A stretch of DNA of 64,000 nucleotides from Choanephora cucurbitarum (lineage: Eukaryota; Mucoromycota; Mucoromycetes; Mucorales; Choanephoraceae): positions 1-64,000 of the forward strand of contig JAIWNI010000090.1 in the NCBI GenBank assembly GCA_025331435.1, written 5' to 3'. The position numbers and the translations under genes are program-made. Positions 1 through 13,309 of the stretch are shown in pieces. Position 1 is the first letter of the stretch. Each line of letters begins with the position of its first letter. The notes under the pieces were generated by a model. It made no database searches. It was not told where the DNA came from and saw only the letters and a program-made list of their open reading frames with translations.

Positions 1-483
1 GAGTGATAGTAACTGAACTGGCACCAATCAATTGAAGAATGGCCGAGAAAGATAAGAGTGCAAGGGCTGATTTAAGCATTTTTTTTAAGAAAAGGAATGG
101 GAAAGTGACTTAAGATTTTAAGGGAATGGGATGGGGGGAAAAAGTGATTTAAGGGTAAAAAAAAAAAGAAGAAAGAAAGAAAGAAGCAGAACCCGAAATT
201 TAAGCACAATAGTTTAAATATATTTCGTGACACATCAACACGATGGAAAAAAGTAAGATTTTAACCTAAAAAAGAAATGGACACATAGCAGATCTCTGAT
301 AATTACTGTATCACACTTGAACATATTTCACTTTTTAAACAAGTTTACTTTTGACCAACTTTGCATTTCTATAGAAACGAGTGTCTAATAAGATGAAATA
401 AAATCTAGCCATTGCCTCCATTTATTTTCTTTTTCTTTTTCTGTAAATTACACCAAGACAAAGAATAGAAAATTGGAGTAGAA
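1..483. other. intergenic, no gene seen
   Basis: A/T-rich sequence with purine runs and no convincing open frame. The last 150 bases are probably the promoter and 5' leader of the secreted-protein gene that starts at 484. Confidence 0.6.
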
Positions 484-1144
484 ATGATCATAAAGGTTTT
501 ACCATTAATTGTTATTTATTTTGTGGCGGTTGCCCAGGTTGGGTGTCGTTGCATCTGCAATTCTGTTGATACATTGTGCTTATACGGTTGCGGTAACACA
601 AAATAGATAAATATATAAAAATCCACCATGTGGTCAATGGACTAATTCTGACTTTTGTTGTATAGTGCAAACAACGCATGACTGTATTATTGATTGTAAA
701 AGTCCTGCTTGTCTTTCCCAGTGTATTCAGACTCATTGGCCAGGTATTTTGGACCCAGCAAAAGAAACAGAAGAAGAAGAGGACGAAGAAGAAAACTTGT
801 TATCCAATGATAGCTTAGCCATGGTCAATCAAGCCAGTACACCTACCATTCAGAGTGAGCCATCCGATGCTGTTCTTACAGGTAAGAAGAATAAATTCAA
901 CTTAAAGAGTGTATCAATTAATCTTGCATATTGTATTTTAGTTCATACGACTGTTATTAGGCTAACTACAGTCACTCCGATAGCAAACACGATGCCTGCT
1001 ACAAGTTCAGCTTTTAAATCCAACACTATAGTTTCTTTGGGCTCAAAGGCAATGATGAATCCTATTCTCGCTATTCTCTGTATGACGACAGTTTATCTCT
1101 CTATCTTTGGTAGTAGATATGTACAAATCAATCTTTTTATATAA
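484..1144 (+). CDS. small Cys-rich secreted or membrane-anchored protein
   Basis: Three exons, 484-592, 666-881 and 942-1144, give 175 residues. The second intron is 60 nt and in frame, so it could be read through; its canonical ends argue that it is spliced. The protein opens with a hydrophobic signal peptide (residues 1-20). A block with nine cysteines between residues 21 and 56 follows (C21, 23, 25, 32, 36, 43, 47, 52, 56), then an acidic Glu/Asp run near 70-84 and a Ser/Thr-rich stretch. The C-terminal hydrophobic segment could be a GPI-attachment signal or a membrane anchor. I do not recognise the family. The layout fits a cell-surface or effector-like protein, but function is unknown. 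It converges on ECT1, with 19 bp between the stop codons. Confidence 0.7.
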
Positions 1145-1163
1145 ACTTAAGACCAAGAATGGC

Positions 1164-2575
<1,412 letters not shown>

Positions 2576-2702
2576 GATTCTTGTAAAACAATAAGGAGAG
2601 AAAAGGAAGGATTCTTTGTGGTAAAGTAAAGAAAATAAAGAGAAGAAGAAACAAAACAAGGTTCATTCTTTTGGCTGTATTTTATCTTATTCATGTACAT
2701 CA

Positions 2703-2713
2703 TTTTCACGTGT
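2703..2713 (+). promoter_or_regulatory. UASINO-like E-box upstream of ECT1
   Basis: The 11-mer TTTTCACGTGT matches the yeast inositol-responsive consensus WYTTCAYRTGS at 10 of 11 positions and has a CACGTG core. It lies about 130 bp upstream of the ECT1 start codon. In yeast, Ino2/Ino4 bHLH proteins act through such sites on phospholipid genes. Function here is inferred. Confidence 0.4.
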
Positions 2714-2976
2714 GAGATCTCGATTTAAACTTTCAAGAAAAAAAAAAAGAAGGGGCGGCGGCAGGAAGAGAATAGAACAATAGTTTATTTACCCTGTAAA
2801 ATTGACAACTAATGTACACTGACCAACCATACACATACACAATCTATTATACTTATCATCAATATCATATAATAAAACCAATGTTTATGGATAGTGTTGA
2901 CAACTTTATTTTTTGTTTTAGGAACCCCAAAATTCCGAAAAAAAAACGTAAGAAGAATTGATTGGCTAGAGGGTGA

Positions 2977-3441
2977 TCATGCTTGTTTCTTCACCACAAG
3001 ACCTTTAAGGAGATCTGCTACTTCACTAATTTTGTTGATAAGTTCTCTATGGACCTCTGGATCAATCACCTTTTGACCATCTGGACGGTCTTTCTCCTGC
3101 TGCTTTACATTGCGTCTTGGTTTGACACCATTCACATACTGTGGGGCATGCTCCTTCATAACATGATCAGCCAACTCCGCAATGCCTGTCTCGGGACAAT
3201 GGAACCAACATGAAGCACAAGCATAATGAGAGATTTCTGCTTCTTCCATATCACCCTCACTCACAAAATGATAATTTGGATCAGCAGGGCGTCGATGGCC
3301 TACATGTCGACGAGGGAGTCGGTATCCGTGAATCCGTTCAACATGCTGAATCACCTGGGCTGGTTTGCTGAGGATGGATTTACAGATATAACAGGCATAG
3401 TCGAGTTTGACAGTTTCTTTGTATTCTTTTGTATAGACCAT
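2977..3441 (-). CDS. two-finger C2H2-type zinc-finger protein
   Basis: Single exon, 154 residues from the Met at 3441. A Met 18 codons upstream (3495) is also in frame, but the added residues are poorly structured and resemble leader sequence. Two zinc-binding units are visible: C17-x2-C20 with H33-x4-H38, and C75-x2-C78 with H93-x4-H98, joined by a basic linker (RLPRRHVGHRRP). The C-terminal 30 residues form a probable amphipathic helix. It is likely a nucleic-acid-binding or adaptor protein; I do not recognise an orthologue. It lies tail to head with ECT1, whose promoter fills the 400 bp between them. Confidence 0.75.
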   Translation of the reverse strand: MVYTKEYKETVKLDYACYICKSILSKPAQVIQHVERIHGYRLPRRHVGHRRPADPNYHFVSEGDMEEAEISHYACASCWFHCPETGIAELADHVMKEHAPQYVNGVKPRRNVKQQEKDRPDGQKVIDPEVHRELINKISEVADLLKGLVVKKQA

Positions 3442-4044
3442 ATCTAGAGATGGATAAGAAAGACAGAAGGAAGAGGGAAAAAGAAAAGCACGCAATCTGC
3501 TTTTAAACTGCTTTCTTCAATTTATCTTCATTTGATGATTAAATCAAGCTTAGAGTTGCTTTTTTTTTTTTTATTATTTCGTATCTATTTTAGGTAGAAC
3601 AAATAGACACTATCAATAACATTACTATGTATAATGAGTCAAATCAAGCTCTCCTTAATTTCTGATTTTCCATTGTTTTGGTACTCTATACTGTTTGACT
3701 ATAGATACTTGTATTTCATATATCCACCAAATTTCTCCAAACAAAGAATTGCATGAGAAAAAGGAGTAGTTTATAACCTTTGTTGTCAAAGGATTCCGAA
3801 AGGAACTGCCTTATTTAGCCACTTCATCTGATGCATACTTACAATGACTACTAAATTAAGCAGTTCTTAGTACTTGATAACATAGTAGCTTCAGAAAAGA
3901 AAAAAGAGCAACCTATAGGTCATATCATTCATCAAATGCATAGTAAGATCAACGAATAGCTTATCTCCGATTAAATCAAGAAACGCGCACAAAGGCGCGA
4001 AAAAGTTTTTTTTTTAATAAGTTGCCTTCTATTTTACTCATATT
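3442..4044. other. intergenic space between divergent zinc-finger gene and CDC6
   Basis: A bidirectional promoter region of about 600 bp, A/T-rich with poly-T tracts. The only distinct signal is the GC-rich ACGCG/GGCGCGAAAA pair just before CDC6, listed separately. Confidence 0.6.
3983..4003. promoter_or_regulatory. MCB-like and E2F-like G1/S element before CDC6
   Basis: ACGCG at 3983-3987 matches the core of the fungal MluI cell-cycle box. GGCGCGAAAA at 3994-4003 is, on the other strand, TTTTCGCGCC, a good E2F/MBF-type site. They sit 41-62 bp upstream of the CDC6 start codon in otherwise A/T-only DNA. In fungi and animals, CDC6/cdc18 is a classic G1/S target of MBF/E2F. The motif is seen; the regulation is inferred. 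Confidence 0.5.
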
Positions 4045-5773
4045 ATGCTACGTCGTACTCGTTCCAGTGGTCCATTATCTGATAAAGGATCTGCCACAGA
4101 AAGTTCAATTAAGCGATCCAAAAGAGGTAAAAGAAAAACATAGAGTAAGCCTATTGGTTGCTCATCCCCTCTCTCTTTTTAGGCAGAAAAAGAACAAACA
4201 CAGACGATCTCGAAAACGTTTCTGTTGTTCCAGAGAAAAAAGCAAAGACAACCAATTCTTCAGAACAACCCAATCAGTCGAATGAAACTCAACCACCCAC
4301 TCAACGTAAGCTGAACAGTGCAACTGAAAGAAGAGAATGATTCACCGTTTTCTTTGTTAGCTACTACAACTTGTCAGGATCAAGATAAAACTGTACCACT
4401 AGAAGGTACTTTATACCAAAGAGCAAAAGCCATGTTTAGACGTACAGCTATTCCATCTCAGCTGATTGGTCGAGAGAGTGAAAGAGAACGTATGGTTGCA
4501 TTCTGGAAAGAACATGTCTTGTCAAATAAATCAGGCTGCTTATATATATCCGGTAAACCTGGTACCGGAAAGACAGCCATGTTGAATGAAATCATGCGAT
4601 CCATGCAACAAGAGAATCAAAAGGCATCTCATCAAATCAAAGTGGTCAACATTAACTGTATGAGCATGAAAGAACCTAAGCAGATCTATGAAAAGCTAAT
4701 TCAAGAGTTAAGTTCAAAACAATCTACAGCGCTTGAGTCTGATGTGGCTAAACAGGCGCAAGCCTTGATTGATGCCAAAAGAGATATACTGAGGTAAAGT
4801 TTTTGTTCTCAGAGGGAGTACAAAAGGTTAATATTTTGAGTGATAAGTGTGGTAGTTTTAGATGAAATTGATTATTTGAAGACAAAGGATCAAGATGTTC
4901 TATACAAGCTATTTGAGTGGACATCCCTACCTCAATCTCAGTTAGTGCTGATTGGAATCTCAAACGCATTGGACTTGACAGATCGAATTTTACCTCGTCT
5001 AAGGGCCAAGAATTGCGAACCGATTTTGTTGAATTTTAATTCATATGGAAACGAAGAGATTCAGAATATCATCAAAGGTCGTTTATATGCACTTTTGGGA
5101 GAAGGAACTGTTACTCAAGATACACCATTGCCTTTGATACAACCCATCGCCATCAAATTGATTGCCAGTAAAGTAGCAGGATCTGCCAGTGATGTTCGAA
5201 CAGCATTGGATATCTGTCTTAAGGCAGTAGAGATAGCAGAAGCAGAGCACAAGAAAAAGTCTGCTCATGGTGTTCTTAGTGAAATAGAGTCAAATACCCA
5301 AAACAAGATGACAGCAGAAGAACCCAAAGTGACCATTGCTCATGTCTCAAAAGTCCTTAAAGTTGTATCTGGCAAATCAAGTACACAAAAATTAAAAGAA
5401 TTAAAGCTACATGAAAAAATTGCATTAGGTGTGTTGCTTGTGATGCATCGATCAAACAAAGGGTCCAAAAAGAATCAATCAACTATACGTGATGTAAGTA
5501 ATCTTCTACAAGTACATTCATAGGTATTTAACATGTGTGGTATAGTTCAAAGAGCAATATGTGAAGTCCTGTGCCAATTCAACTAATATTCCAACAGTGT
5601 CGAGCAACGAATTGAATGATATCTTGAACGCGCTGGAAACTAAAAGTTTGGTGACATTGACCAAAAGCAAGGATAGTACAAAAGTTCAATTGGGAGTTCA
5701 AGAGAGTGAAATTCTTGATGTCATCAATGAATCTTCTGTTTTGAAGGCATGGATGGAAGAAGTGGCTTCATAG
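4045..5773 (+). CDS. CDC6: DNA replication licensing ATPase Cdc6/Cdc18
   Basis: Five exons (4045-4126, 4183-4305, 4361-4793, 4848-5493, 5546-5773) give 503 residues. Cdc6 binds ORC at origins and loads the MCM2-7 helicase in G1. The N-terminus is basic and Ser/Thr-rich. An AAA+ core follows, with the LIGRE entry motif, Walker A GKPGTGKT (133-140), Walker B VVVLDEID (214-221) and a sensor-2-like AGSASDVRTALD stretch. A winged-helix C-terminus follows, and its last exon begins FKEQY. No BAH domain precedes the ATPase and the length suits Cdc6, so Orc1 is less likely. The exon 2/3 junction needs the acceptor at 4360; upstream alternatives give impossibly short introns. Confidence 0.9.
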
Positions 5774-5872
5774 GCTTGTAGATTTTGAAAAAAGTAAAGC
5801 TTTGATATTCGCTTATGTTCCTGAAACGATGAATGGTTTGGACAAATAAAAGGGCGGCAGGAAGAGTCTATA

Positions 5873-5910
<38 letters not shown>

Positions 5911-7005
5911 GTTTTCTTCCGTTTGAAATACATTCAAACATCTTGTGTAATCTTAAAGTGTGTGTGACAAACTGAATTAGCAGCTTGTATGTCAACAATA
6001 GAATAAGCCGATTTATCAATACATGTGTACCTACAGCCATTTAGTTTTGGGTAGACTTTCTGGAAACATTGCCGTTTTTACCATATCTAAGAGAGCACGT
6101 CGAGTCATTCTATGCCGCTGAGTGTTGGGCCTACAGGGAACGACATTCCATATAATCAGAGTCTGTTTCCCAATGTCAAGCAAATTTGCGCTCGGCATTG
6201 GCTATATAATGTATGATTAAGACAGCATCAAAGATGAGCTATGTACTGAGATAACGATATACATAGTTAATTTTGCTAGCAGCATGAATACATTTGATGT
6301 TCTTACACGTTATGTACCCAACAGACTTAATGCTTTCAGGGCCAGTCGATAGTTAGATACAAAAAGGCAAAACCTCTACTAAATCCAGAATGAGTTTTGA
6401 CAAGTTTCAACCACCGTACTTTTATTTAGAGCTAGACACTTTTGCCCTGATATGTTGCACGGTCTATTGTGTAGTTTTGAGAAGCTACACTATTTGCGTA
6501 TTGAAGATCTGTATTGCACACATTCAAGCTTTGGGGCTCAAAATCAATCGATCTTATATGCAATATCCATATGTTATTCCCTTTTTTGAGCTCACACCAT
6601 ATCTGCCATAAAACTGAGAGTAAGGCTATTCACTAATTGGGGCTAGCAAGAGGTAAGATCAGTACTATTGTCGCATTCGAGAGGGTATCTTCAACAAAAC
6701 ACTCCAACAAAATAGAAGCATGAAACGGAAACCAAAGGCGAGTTGGCAATCAAAGTTATCTGTAAAGATATTAAAAGAAAAACATCTATATAATTAACAG
6801 CCAAGGAAAACTCTGATGAGGAAGTAAAGCGCATCGTCTCCATGCACTCATTTGCTTTCTAATATAAATGTAAACTCATGAATATGTGCTTCGACTTGTG
6901 TACTTTAAGGGAATTCAATCTCAACTAGAGAAAAAAGGTCATCTTTTGTGTGTACGTGAATGCTTTTTTTATTGTTGTCTTCTTTCTTGTATTAGAACAA
7001 CAATA
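5774..7005. other. intergenic between CDC6 and ARP5
   Basis: About 1.2 kb without a supported gene. It contains a CT microsatellite (5876-5905). A 73-codon open frame at 6390-6611 lacks recognisable features and is probably chance or a relic. The final 100 bp are the pyrimidine-rich leader of ARP5. Confidence 0.55.
5876..5905 (+). repeat. (CT)n microsatellite
   Basis: About 15 uninterrupted CT units in the 3' flank of CDC6. Similar CT tracts recur in this window at 55.9, 56.9 and 57.6 kb. Confidence 0.95.
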
Positions 7006-9541
7006 ATGGTAGAAGCAAGCATTCCCAAATATTATACTTTAGAAGAAAAAGAATACATTGCACCTTACTATCAACCAAGGACAGACTATAGAAAATTTGG
7101 TTCTCAATCGACACCTATTGTGATTGACAATGGTATATTTGTATTTAAAGCATGTTGCACCTTCCTAGAACTCATAATAATGATAATCAGGTTCAAGCAC
7201 TTGTAAAGCTGGCTGGGCAACCGAACGACTTCCTTCAAGTAAGATAAGCAATTGTTATTGTAGATTCTCAAACTAACGTGGCTAATTAGTGGTGTTTGAT
7301 AATGTCGTTTCGAAATACAGAGATCGCCGTTTGAATGAGTCTGTTTTAGCTGTTGGTATGGATGCTCTAGCTGATCCTGCTGCTAAATCAAATATGCGCT
7401 CACCATTCGAAAGCAATGTGGTGTGCGATTTTGAACGCATGGTAAAATTTTGAAGTTGTGATGCTCTCACCCCACAATACTGATGCGCTATCTTTGATAG
7501 GAAACCATTTTGGATTATATTTTCGTGATATTGGGTATCAACACCAGCGGCGTCAATCATCCTATTGTATTGTCAGAGGCACCTTGTACGCCTAAATACA
7601 GTCGATCGCGTAAGTTATTTGGGTGTTATCTAGATGTATCTATACTTAATTTTGTATATATTAGGTATGACTGAATTGTTGTTTGAAAGTTATCAAGTGC
7701 CTTCTGTAGCTTATGGTATCGATGCACTCTTTAGCCATCGTGCCAATGGAGGATCGAGTGGTATGATTATTAGTGGAGGAAACAATACAACACATCTTAT
7801 TCCTACAATGGATGGAAAGGGTATTTTGTCTCGTACAAAGCGTATTTCATATGGTGGTACACAGTCCTCAGAGTATATGCTTAAATTAATGCAACTGAAG
7901 TACCCTACTTTCCCCACCAAAATGTCGATTGGACAGGCACAAGAATTAGTTGAACGTCATACTTTTGTATCCAAGGATTATCAGGCTTCCTTAAAGGCCA
8001 TGGAGTCAAAGTCAACGTTAGGCGATCTGGATCGCATCATTCAATTTCCTTTCACTGCACCTATCATAGAAGAAAAGACGCAGGAAGAGTTGGATCGACA
8101 GGCAGCTAAGCGAGAAGAAAATGCTAGACGACTCAGAGAAGCAGCTGCTAAAAGTCGCTTAGAGAAATTAGTGGCCCGCGAGCAACAGTTTGAGGCATTT
8201 ACGAATCTAAAGAACTTGAAGGGTGTCATCAAGAAGTTAGAATGGAATGTAAGTAACGAAAAAGATCACCCTGTTGAAAGAAAAAGTGAGGAGTACTGAC
8301 AGCAAAGGGATGTTAGGCACAATTAAAAGAAGCAGGTTTTAAGGATGAGGCTGATTTGGATGATACGATCAAGCAGTTAGATAAAGCTATTCAACGTGCA
8401 CGCAACAAAGAGTTGGGAATTGAAGAAGAGGCAGAAGAGAAAGAGGCTCCTGTGACAACACTGGTTGATATTCCAGATGACCAGTTAGATGAAGCAGACA
8501 AAAAAGAGAAGCGCAAACAAAAGTTAATGAAGGCCAATTACGATGCACGCCAACGTGCCAAAAAGGCCAAAGAGGAAGCACGTCTACAGGAAGAAGCCTT
8601 AGCACGTCAAGAGGAGCAAAAGCGACTTGAGGATCCTGAGAAATGGATCTTGGGGATCAAGGAGAAAAGACAGGCAGTGGTCGATCGACTAAAGCAACGT
8701 AAGCGATTGGCTTCTGAACTAGCCGATAGACGTTCGCGTGCCTCCCAGATGCGTATGAAGTCTATTGCAAATCTAGCGAGTGATGGACCTACTTCAAAGC
8801 GTAGAAGAAAGGGAAATGAAGAAGATACATTTGGCCAAGATGATGAAGACTGGGCTATCTACCGTGAAATTAGTCGCGAAGATGAGTCTGATGAAGAAGA
8901 AGAAGACATATCTGAGCTGAACCAGTATGAATCTCTTTTGCTTCAATATGACCCCGAATTCTCATCTGAGCAACTCTACGAGAACATGTCATCACCCACC
9001 AATACCCTATTGCATTTACTCTCAAGAGGCGTCTATCCGCCCTATGACCCTACTGATATGGAACAAAGCTATCAGCTACATGTCAATGTAGAACGTGTGC
9101 GTGTACCAGAAGTCTTGTTTCAGCCTAGTATTATTGGTCTAGATCAAGCTGGCTTAGTGGAGAGTATGCATGATATTGTCAAAACATTTGATCGCCATCA
9201 ACAGTCCCAATTGATGCAGGTGAGTTTATCCTATAGCTAATACAGTATATACATATGTATTAACGTTGTTATTATAGAATGTGTTTTTGACAGGTGGCTT
9301 CTGTCAATTGCCGGGTCTTTCAGACCGTGTTCATAGTGCTCTTCAATCCATTTTCCCAGTAGAGACCGAGATTAAGGTGAAGCGTGCTGTAGATCCTATC
9401 CTGGATGCCTGGAAAGGTGCTGCCATGTTTGCTCAGGAACAAGCCAACAAGCAATATTTTGTGACCAAGCAAGAGTATTTAGAATATGGTTCAGAATACA
9501 TGAAGGAGCACGGATTAGGCAATGTTCTTCAGACATCATAA
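7006..9541 (+). CDS. ARP5: actin-related protein 5, INO80 chromatin-remodelling subunit
   Basis: Seven exons (7006-7132, 7191-7238, 7290-7441, 7501-7609, 7665-8248, 8317-9219, 9278-9541) give 728 residues. Arp5 forms a module with Ies6 in the INO80 nucleosome remodeller. The actin fold is seen at the N-terminus (VIDNG near 39-43, then CKAGWA) and in a second phosphate loop ([11 protein letters not shown]). The C-terminal nucleotide motif is [12 protein letters not shown], near 644-655. The middle is interrupted by a long charged Glu/Lys/Arg-rich insertion (roughly 280-530), the hallmark that separates Arp5 from other actins. All intron phases join cleanly. It converges on TIM9, with 30 bp between stop codons. 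Confidence 0.95.
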
Positions 9542-9571
9542 AATCATTTATTTACACAATATATAAACAAT

Positions 9572-10029
9572 CTATAAAGAAGGTGTATGTGATTGGTTCA
9601 GAACCTATATAAATAGTTGTGAGTAAGCGTGTCGGGCGATCGAGAGCATTTGCTTACATCAATAAAAGCTGCTTGTTGCTGACTTAATTCACCAAAGCGT
9701 TTGCTCACCAATTCAGAATGTTTGAGGAATCTTTCAGCACACTTGTTGACACATGTCCTCTAACAAGAAGAAAGTAAGCATCGCTCTTGTTTAGATCAGA
9801 CAGCTTACTTCTTTTCCTGTCACTGCTTTAGTTGTAAAGTCATTAGCACATTCTTTAAAGCATCGATCAACAAGACCAGTAAACATGTTGACAAAATCGT
9901 CCATCTATTTCAGCACTTCAGTACAGCAAAACAAAAATAAGTAGATTGCTTACTGTCTCTTACTTGTCTTTGTTCCATCATAGTGTTGATCTGTGCTTGT
10001 TCAGCATAGTTGTATTTCGAATAATCCAT
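9572..10029 (-). CDS. TIM9: mitochondrial intermembrane-space chaperone Tim9
   Basis: Exons 10029-9964, 9904-9809, 9759-9658 and 9604-9572 give 98 residues. Tim9 pairs with Tim10 to carry hydrophobic inner-membrane precursors across the intermembrane space. The twin CX3C motif is intact (C37-C41 and C57-C61, spaced by 15 residues), followed by the family motif ERFLKHSELV. The last intron (9657-9605) is canonical, but the frame stays open across it. Without splicing the protein would end at 9598 with a different tail, so the C-terminus is the least certain part. Confidence 0.9.
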
Positions 10030-13000
10030 GGTATATACTAATATGTATAGAAAAAAAGAAAAATGTATTAAGCACTGTATCCAGAAACAGATTGGACACT
10101 GAGAGGAGTTACACAAGAAAAAATTTGAAGTAAAAAAAAAATTCAAAGGTAATCTAAGAGAAGTTTTCTGTTGATACATGCTTGCAGCTTTGAATCAAAA
10201 CATTGGGCGAAATTTATGGATAATCTTTCAAGAATAAAACTACTACGAAGCATTAAAAGTCTTTCAAACTTCTCCTTACTTACAGATCGAAATTCAATCT
10301 AATGGGATTTAGCTCAAAGGAGTACAGATGAAGATGTACACAAACATCCTCAACTAACAGTTAAATTTCTTTTTGCAGCCTGATCTGAAATATGTTATAG
10401 AAGAATACGATAGGCAGTAGGACAATGCAAACTCTGGAATAGCTATATATCTCAAGGCATTACAATTAATGACTAAGAACATTCTTAAGATTTTTTATGT
10501 CTTCAACTTGTCCGCAAACTTTCTTAAACAATACCCATAACGTGCTCAGTCTTTCATGCGAACAAAAACTCTACAAAGATGCTACCTTTTAAAATAGCTC
10601 TCGTATTAAGCTGAATAACTACAATCTAGTCTTTTTTAATCAATTATGATACAAGCGATTTAGATCGATGTGGAAAGCTGACTTATCAGTGCAAAACACA
10701 ATTGTTCTAAAAGTAAGTGTGTGAATCAAATCGGCTGTTCACCTTAATTGTGCCTTAATGTTGTTAGCCGAAATTCTTTACCTTTAAGCACAAAATTAGT
10801 TTTCATGATGGTTTAGTCAAAGCCATTAGTAAAAAGACTGTGAACGATAGCCTTCTGAATCTTAAAACCCTTATATTGAGTAGTGACGCTTTCCATTTCT
10901 TCATCCGCATTTGACTTGACGATATCTCTAAAGCTTTTGATCAGCTTACTTCAGTTGCAAAAAGCTATCGCTTAATCACATTTCCCTCCTTTCTGAGCCT
11001 TTGATAACCTGCGCATAAGAGGTTAAGTCTAGGTGTTTTGCAGTTCAAAGATTCTTTTAGCTTTTGTTATAAAGTAATATGAAGAGACGCACTTTATTCT
11101 CATTGGCATGTATTTCGTACTTGGCCTTAGTCAGCAATAGTCGTCACCTTTACTTTTTCAACTTACTTGAGGCCAAAACGGGTATTGAAGTTGATGTTAT
11201 CAATTGAAAATCACTCAATGCCAGCATTCATTTCGAACGACTTATTTCTTTTTGTGTCAAAGATGTTGTCTCTTTCTGTTTTTTGGAGCAAATCCTAAGT
11301 TCGTTTTACTTTAGCTTCTTGCAACCCTAATCATATACAATTTGTTTCTTTTTTTTTATAAATAAAATGTATAATCTTTGCTGTGATAGCAGTTCTTTGA
11401 GCTATGCTTATATCTTAATTATATGATAAAAACAATTCAAGTTCCTCATTGCCCTTTGGGTTAAGGGTGAGAGGTAATACGTTCCATTTTGTTTCATGAG
11501 GAGAAAAAATCAAAATTTCTTAAGATATTTATAGTAGGAGCTTCTTGATGTATATCTATTCTTCTTTAGCAGGCCAAAATTGGCTTTGACTTCTTCAAGT
11601 TTTATAGACTTTTATACTATTGACAAGAAAGACGTAGCAAACTTCAGTAAAAGCGACAGCTTTCATTTCTTAATTCTAGGTAATTCGGATCACATATATA
11701 TTGAGTGTTATTATATCAATAATGTACTTCATCCATCTCTCAAATCATCAGTCAATATATTTACTTCTCTACTGCAGCCGCTTTATTTCAAAGTATTCAT
11801 GTTTTTGAGAAATGCACTCCTATTAAGCATCTCTTAACGCAAACACTCTTAAATCTAGCGACCACTATGTTTTTTTTAGTATTGTTTTTCTATATTTAGT
11901 GTTGTTGTGTTCTAAAAATTATTTGTGATCCTCTTAAAATCACTGCTTTTTATATAACAAAAGTTGGCTTCAAAGATCTAGAAAGAAAAATTTCGAAAGG
12001 AAGCTTCACTTTTTCTCCTTATTAATTTGCAAGCTTAGTATCTTTTTAATACGTAATGCAAAATTTGTTAAATTTGGGCGACGATATCCAGTCGAAAAAA
12101 TAAGAAAGACGAACACGCCTTGTTTTCAAGCCCCTCAATAGCTTCAGGACATTCAAAGCCATACACGTATGAGGGTGCAAACAAGCCAAAAGCACTGTTG
12201 ATGGAAGGCTCGAGTAGTAGATGCAGTTTGAAATGTGATAGTAAGCTATATGCTGAGTATCAAATCCCAAGTTTCAAAAAGCCAAAGTACACAGATTGGA
12301 TATTGAATATTGGTCAAGTATATGAAGCGCATATGCAGAGCATGGACACACCGTAAACCAGAGGATAAGAAAAGAACCACAAGAGGTAGATAAAGAAGCC
12401 AAAAGAAAAGACAGGTTAGAAATAAAACGGACATAAGTGGATCGAACACGATTAGATTAGACTTGAGTTAGTATGTGAGATGCCTGCTTAATCATGTAAT
12501 TAATGACTCATCAGCTAATTGTGCTGTCTCTGTGCGTTCTTCTGTTTCGCGACAAAGCATGAGAGCTATCCTCCATACAGTTATATCTACAAACACGAAA
12601 AGAGACAAAGTGGATTAGGCTAAAAAAGGACTGAGAGGAGCGTCTGTAGCGGTGCACACGACCTAAGAAGAGACTGCTATGAAAACCATACAGCGTTACT
12701 CCATTGTAAATGACAACTAATGAAAGCATTGGCTTTTGACAATCTAGAAACTTGCAGGCTAAAGGTGATACAAACAATTATAACTCTGACAGAGGACAAA
12801 TGCTTACCATCAAATTAGATCTCTAGTATCAGTCAAAAGGCTTTTGGCTCGATCATTTGTCGAAGCTTCATATATCGACACCATAACCATTTTATGTATA
12901 GCTTGCTCTAGTTTTTTCCGGTGCTAGTTGTTGTATATCGATAGTCGAGTGTAACAATGAAAACGAACAAATTAATTTGATAGCTTCAGAAACATTCATA

Positions 13001-13309
13001 GTTTGTGGCTTTATGAGATCTGACCGACCTTCTCGTTCATTTAAAGCCGTGAGTTAGTATTGTTCAGAAGACGATGATTATGAAGATAACAGAAAAGCTC
13101 AATCTCCTACTACATGAATCATCATAGGTCACAACTGATCATGATTAAGCGATGTGTTCTTTAATTTTCTGTGTTCTTCAAACACTTTTCTAATTAAAAG
13201 ATTTTGGTCTCTTCTTTCTTTTTTTTCTGTTCTTAATCTTTCTTTGTTGATGATTGTATCGATTTTACAGTCAGAGAAATGGGCTGATTCTTCTAAACAA
13301 TTTTATTGC
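10030..13309. other. start of a 24-kb gene desert
   Basis: No gene can be supported in these 3.3 kb. The sequence is A/T-rich with many stops in all frames. A 78-codon frame at 12120-12356 has a non-random composition (Lys/Tyr/Pro-rich, with an IPSFKKPKYTDW segment). It could be a fragment of a decayed multicopy ORF, but I cannot name it. Confidence 0.5.

Noticed and set aside
4158..4340. Alternative reading of CDC6 without the second intron, or with a 13-nt or 42-nt intron
   Set aside because: It gives a frameshift or impossible intron sizes. The 55-nt GTAAG...TTAG intron at 4306-4360 joins the conserved frame.
4318..4797. Orc1 as the identity of the AAA+ gene
   Set aside because: No BAH domain precedes the ATPase, and the 503-residue length and C-terminus fit Cdc6 better.
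5813..6040. Minus-strand frames rich in Arg-Glu repeats next to CDC6
   Set aside because: The RERERE stretch is the translation of the CT microsatellite.
9598..9660. TIM9 read-through of the last intron
   Set aside because: It is possible, but the segment has canonical GTAAGC and TATAG ends and a typical size, so the spliced tail was preferred; kept as a caveat.
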